6,813 nt of DNA. Origin: Chloroflexota bacterium (GTDB lineage Bacteria > Chloroflexota > Anaerolineae > B4-G1 > SLSP01). Position 1 is the first letter of the stretch. Each line of letters begins with the position of its first letter. Below the pieces are notes generated by a model that worked only from the letters and a program-made list of their open reading frames with translations, was not told the origin of the DNA and made no database searches. The position numbers were made by a program, and so were the translations under genes. Where the stretch lies: the NCBI GenBank assembly GCA_009908585.1, contig JAAAOZ010000450.1, forward strand, positions 1 to 6,813, given 5' to 3'. Positions 5,904 through 6,813 of this stretch are shown in pieces.

Positions 5904-6419
5904 ATGGCCCCCATCGAATATGAGCCTATCGGCGTGATCCATTCGCACTTCAAAGAACCGGCGGGGATGCCGATCCAGCCGCTGGGTGCGCAGGGCGTCG
6001 AGGGGCGCGTGGAGGTGGCGCCCGCCTACGAGGAGGGGCTGCAAGATCTATCGGGCTTCTCGCACATCATCCTGCTCTACCATTTTCACTGCTCGCAGGG
6101 CTATCGTCTGCGCGTGACGCCCTTTCTGGATGACGAGCCGCGCGGTCTCTTCGCCACGCGGGCGCCGCGACGCCCCAATCCCATTGGACTCTCGGTGGTG
6201 CGATTGCTGCGCGTCGAGGGAGCGACGCTCTACATCGCGAACGTGGACATCCTCGATGGCACGCCGCTCTTAGACATCAAGCCCTACGTGCCGGATTTCA
6301 ACGCCATCCTAGCCGATGAGGAAATCCGCATCGGCTGGCTGGAGCATCGCTCCGACCGGGCGGACAATCACCGGGCGGATCATCGCTTCGCTGCGCCTGA
6401 AGGTGGCGGCGACGCCTAG
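5904..6419 (+). CDS. trmO: tRNA (N6-threonylcarbamoyladenosine37-N6)-methyltransferase, TrmO/TsaA family
   Basis: A 171-residue TrmO-type enzyme, which uses S-adenosylmethionine to methylate t6A at position 37 of certain tRNAs. Signature segments are all present: YEPIGVIHS (6-14), GLQDLSGFSHIILLYHFH (45-62), GLFATRAPRRPNPIGLS (81-97) and LDGTPLLDIKPYVP (117-130). It has the beta-barrel UPF0066/TsaA domain but is shorter than the ~235-residue E. coli protein and lacks most of the C-terminal extension, as many non-proteobacterial homologues do. The last ~25 residues are His/Arg/Asp-rich and include a short imperfect repeat. It is the last gene of the patatin-mazG cluster, and its stop shares a CTAG with the stop of the opposite thioesterase gene. 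The family call is firm, and methylation of t6A is inferred from the family. Confidence 0.9.
   Translation: MAPIEYEPIGVIHSHFKEPAGMPIQPLGAQGVEGRVEVAPAYEEGLQDLSGFSHIILLYHFHCSQGYRLRVTPFLDDEPRGLFATRAPRRPNPIGLSVVRLLRVEGATLYIANVDILDGTPLLDIKPYVPDFNAILADEEIRIGWLEHRSDRADNHRADHRFAAPEGGGDA
6356..6385 (+). repeat. Short imperfect tandem repeat in the trmO 3' end
   Basis: CCGGGCGGACAATCA (6356-6370) is followed directly by CCGGGCGGATCATCG (6371-6385), matching at 12 of 15 positions. It encodes the DRADN-HRADH part of the C-terminal tail, outside the conserved TrmO domain, and may be a local duplication. Confidence 0.5.
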
Positions 6420-6811
6420 CTCGGCGACTGTTTCTCCTCGACGCCGCGCATAAAGCGTTCCATATCGATGATGAAGCGCTCGTGGGTGGCCTCGCCGATT
6501 TTCTCCACCTCATCCCACGCCTCGATGTGAAAGCGCAGGCGGCGTCCCTCGACGTCTCGTAGCTCCGCGCGGACGCGAACCTCCATCCCCACGGGCGTGG
6601 CCGCGAGATGTCGCATATCGATGTACGTGCCGACCGCGCTTTGCCCCTCGGCCATGCGGGGATTGAGCGCAGCCTGTGCGGCGTTTTCCATCAGCGCGAC
6701 TAGGTGGGGCGTGCTCAACACCGGCGCCAGGCCGCTGCCGTAGGTCGCGGCGGTGTCGTCCTCGGTCACAACGTGCGTCACTTCGGCGCTCAGGCCGATG
6801 TCGAAGGTCAT
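6416..6811 (-). CDS. Hotdog-fold acyl-CoA thioesterase, fluoroacetyl-CoA thioesterase (FlK)-like family
   Basis: A 131-residue hotdog-fold thioesterase, expected to hydrolyse a small acyl-CoA in the cytoplasm. Conserved parts are FDIGLSAEVTHVVTEDDTA (3-21), VLSTPHLVALMENAA (31-45), VGTYIDMRHLAATPVGM (60-76) and EAWDEVEKIGEATHERFII. T34, E42, G61 and H68 have the same spacing as T42, E50, G69 and H76, the FlK catalytic and oxyanion residues as I remember them. The Phe lid residues of FlK (F33, F36) align with G25 and L28, so specificity for fluoroacetyl-CoA is unlikely. Length matches the family. The ATG is only two bases from the window edge, so its ribosome site is not visible and an earlier start cannot be excluded. 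It is convergent with trmO, overlapping by four bases. The physiological substrate is unknown. Confidence 0.87.
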   Translation of the reverse strand: MTFDIGLSAEVTHVVTEDDTAATYGSGLAPVLSTPHLVALMENAAQAALNPRMAEGQSAVGTYIDMRHLAATPVGMEVRVRAELRDVEGRRLRFHIEAWDEVEKIGEATHERFIIDMERFMRGVEEKQSPS

Positions 6812-6813
6812 AG

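Noticed and set aside
6407..6428. Repeated CGGCGAC (6407-6413 and 6422-6428) as a terminator or regulatory repeat at the convergent junction
   Set aside because: It is a direct repeat, not an inverted one, and such short GC-rich words recur by chance here.

Overview
The window is densely packed, GC-rich bacterial chromosomal DNA with nine genes on the + strand and one on the - strand. Almost every start has a strong AGGAGG-type Shine-Dalgarno site. Gene content points to an anaerobic or facultatively anaerobic bacterium that oxidises 2-oxoacids with ferredoxin and uses a sodium-coupled decarboxylase. A Chloroflexota-type or similar thermophilic or anaerobic lineage would fit, but the sequence alone does not prove the taxon. 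I see no mobile element, CRISPR array, tRNA or rRNA.

Positions 1-429 hold the 3' part of a GNAT-like acetyltransferase cut by the window edge. Positions 488-4396 form one probable operon. It starts with an integral-membrane beta subunit of a Na+-translocating decarboxylase (OadB/GcdB/MmdB family). Then come the four subunits of a 2-oxoacid:ferredoxin oxidoreductase in the order delta (ferredoxin), alpha, beta, gamma. The alpha subunit most resembles VorB, so branched-chain 2-oxoacids are the likeliest substrates. Symbols for the other subunits (korD, korB, korC) follow the general family naming and do not assert 2-oxoglutarate specificity. The run ends at a perfect 10-bp hairpin (4419-4444). 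A second, 11-bp hairpin sits inside the operon, between the alpha and beta genes, and includes the alpha stop codon.

Positions 4573-6419 form a second, tightly coupled + strand cluster: a patatin-like serine hydrolase, a MazG-like nucleotide pyrophosphohydrolase (4-base ATGA overlap) and a TrmO/TsaA tRNA methyltransferase (start abutting the previous stop). The last gene (6416-6811, - strand) is a hotdog-fold thioesterase of the fluoroacetyl-CoA thioesterase-like family. It converges on trmO, and both stop codons lie in one CTAG.

Functionally, the oxidoreductase would convert 2-oxoacids to acyl-CoA and CO2 while reducing ferredoxin. The membrane decarboxylase subunit could link decarboxylation of a related carboxylated acid to a sodium gradient, but its carboxyltransferase and biotin partners are not in the window. 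The downstream cluster looks like housekeeping functions (lipid hydrolysis, nucleotide sanitation, tRNA modification). I found no clear evidence of a wholly new system. The most notable points are the orphan decarboxylase beta subunit at the head of the oxidoreductase operon, the intra-operon hairpin, and the conserved FlK-type catalytic residues in the thioesterase.
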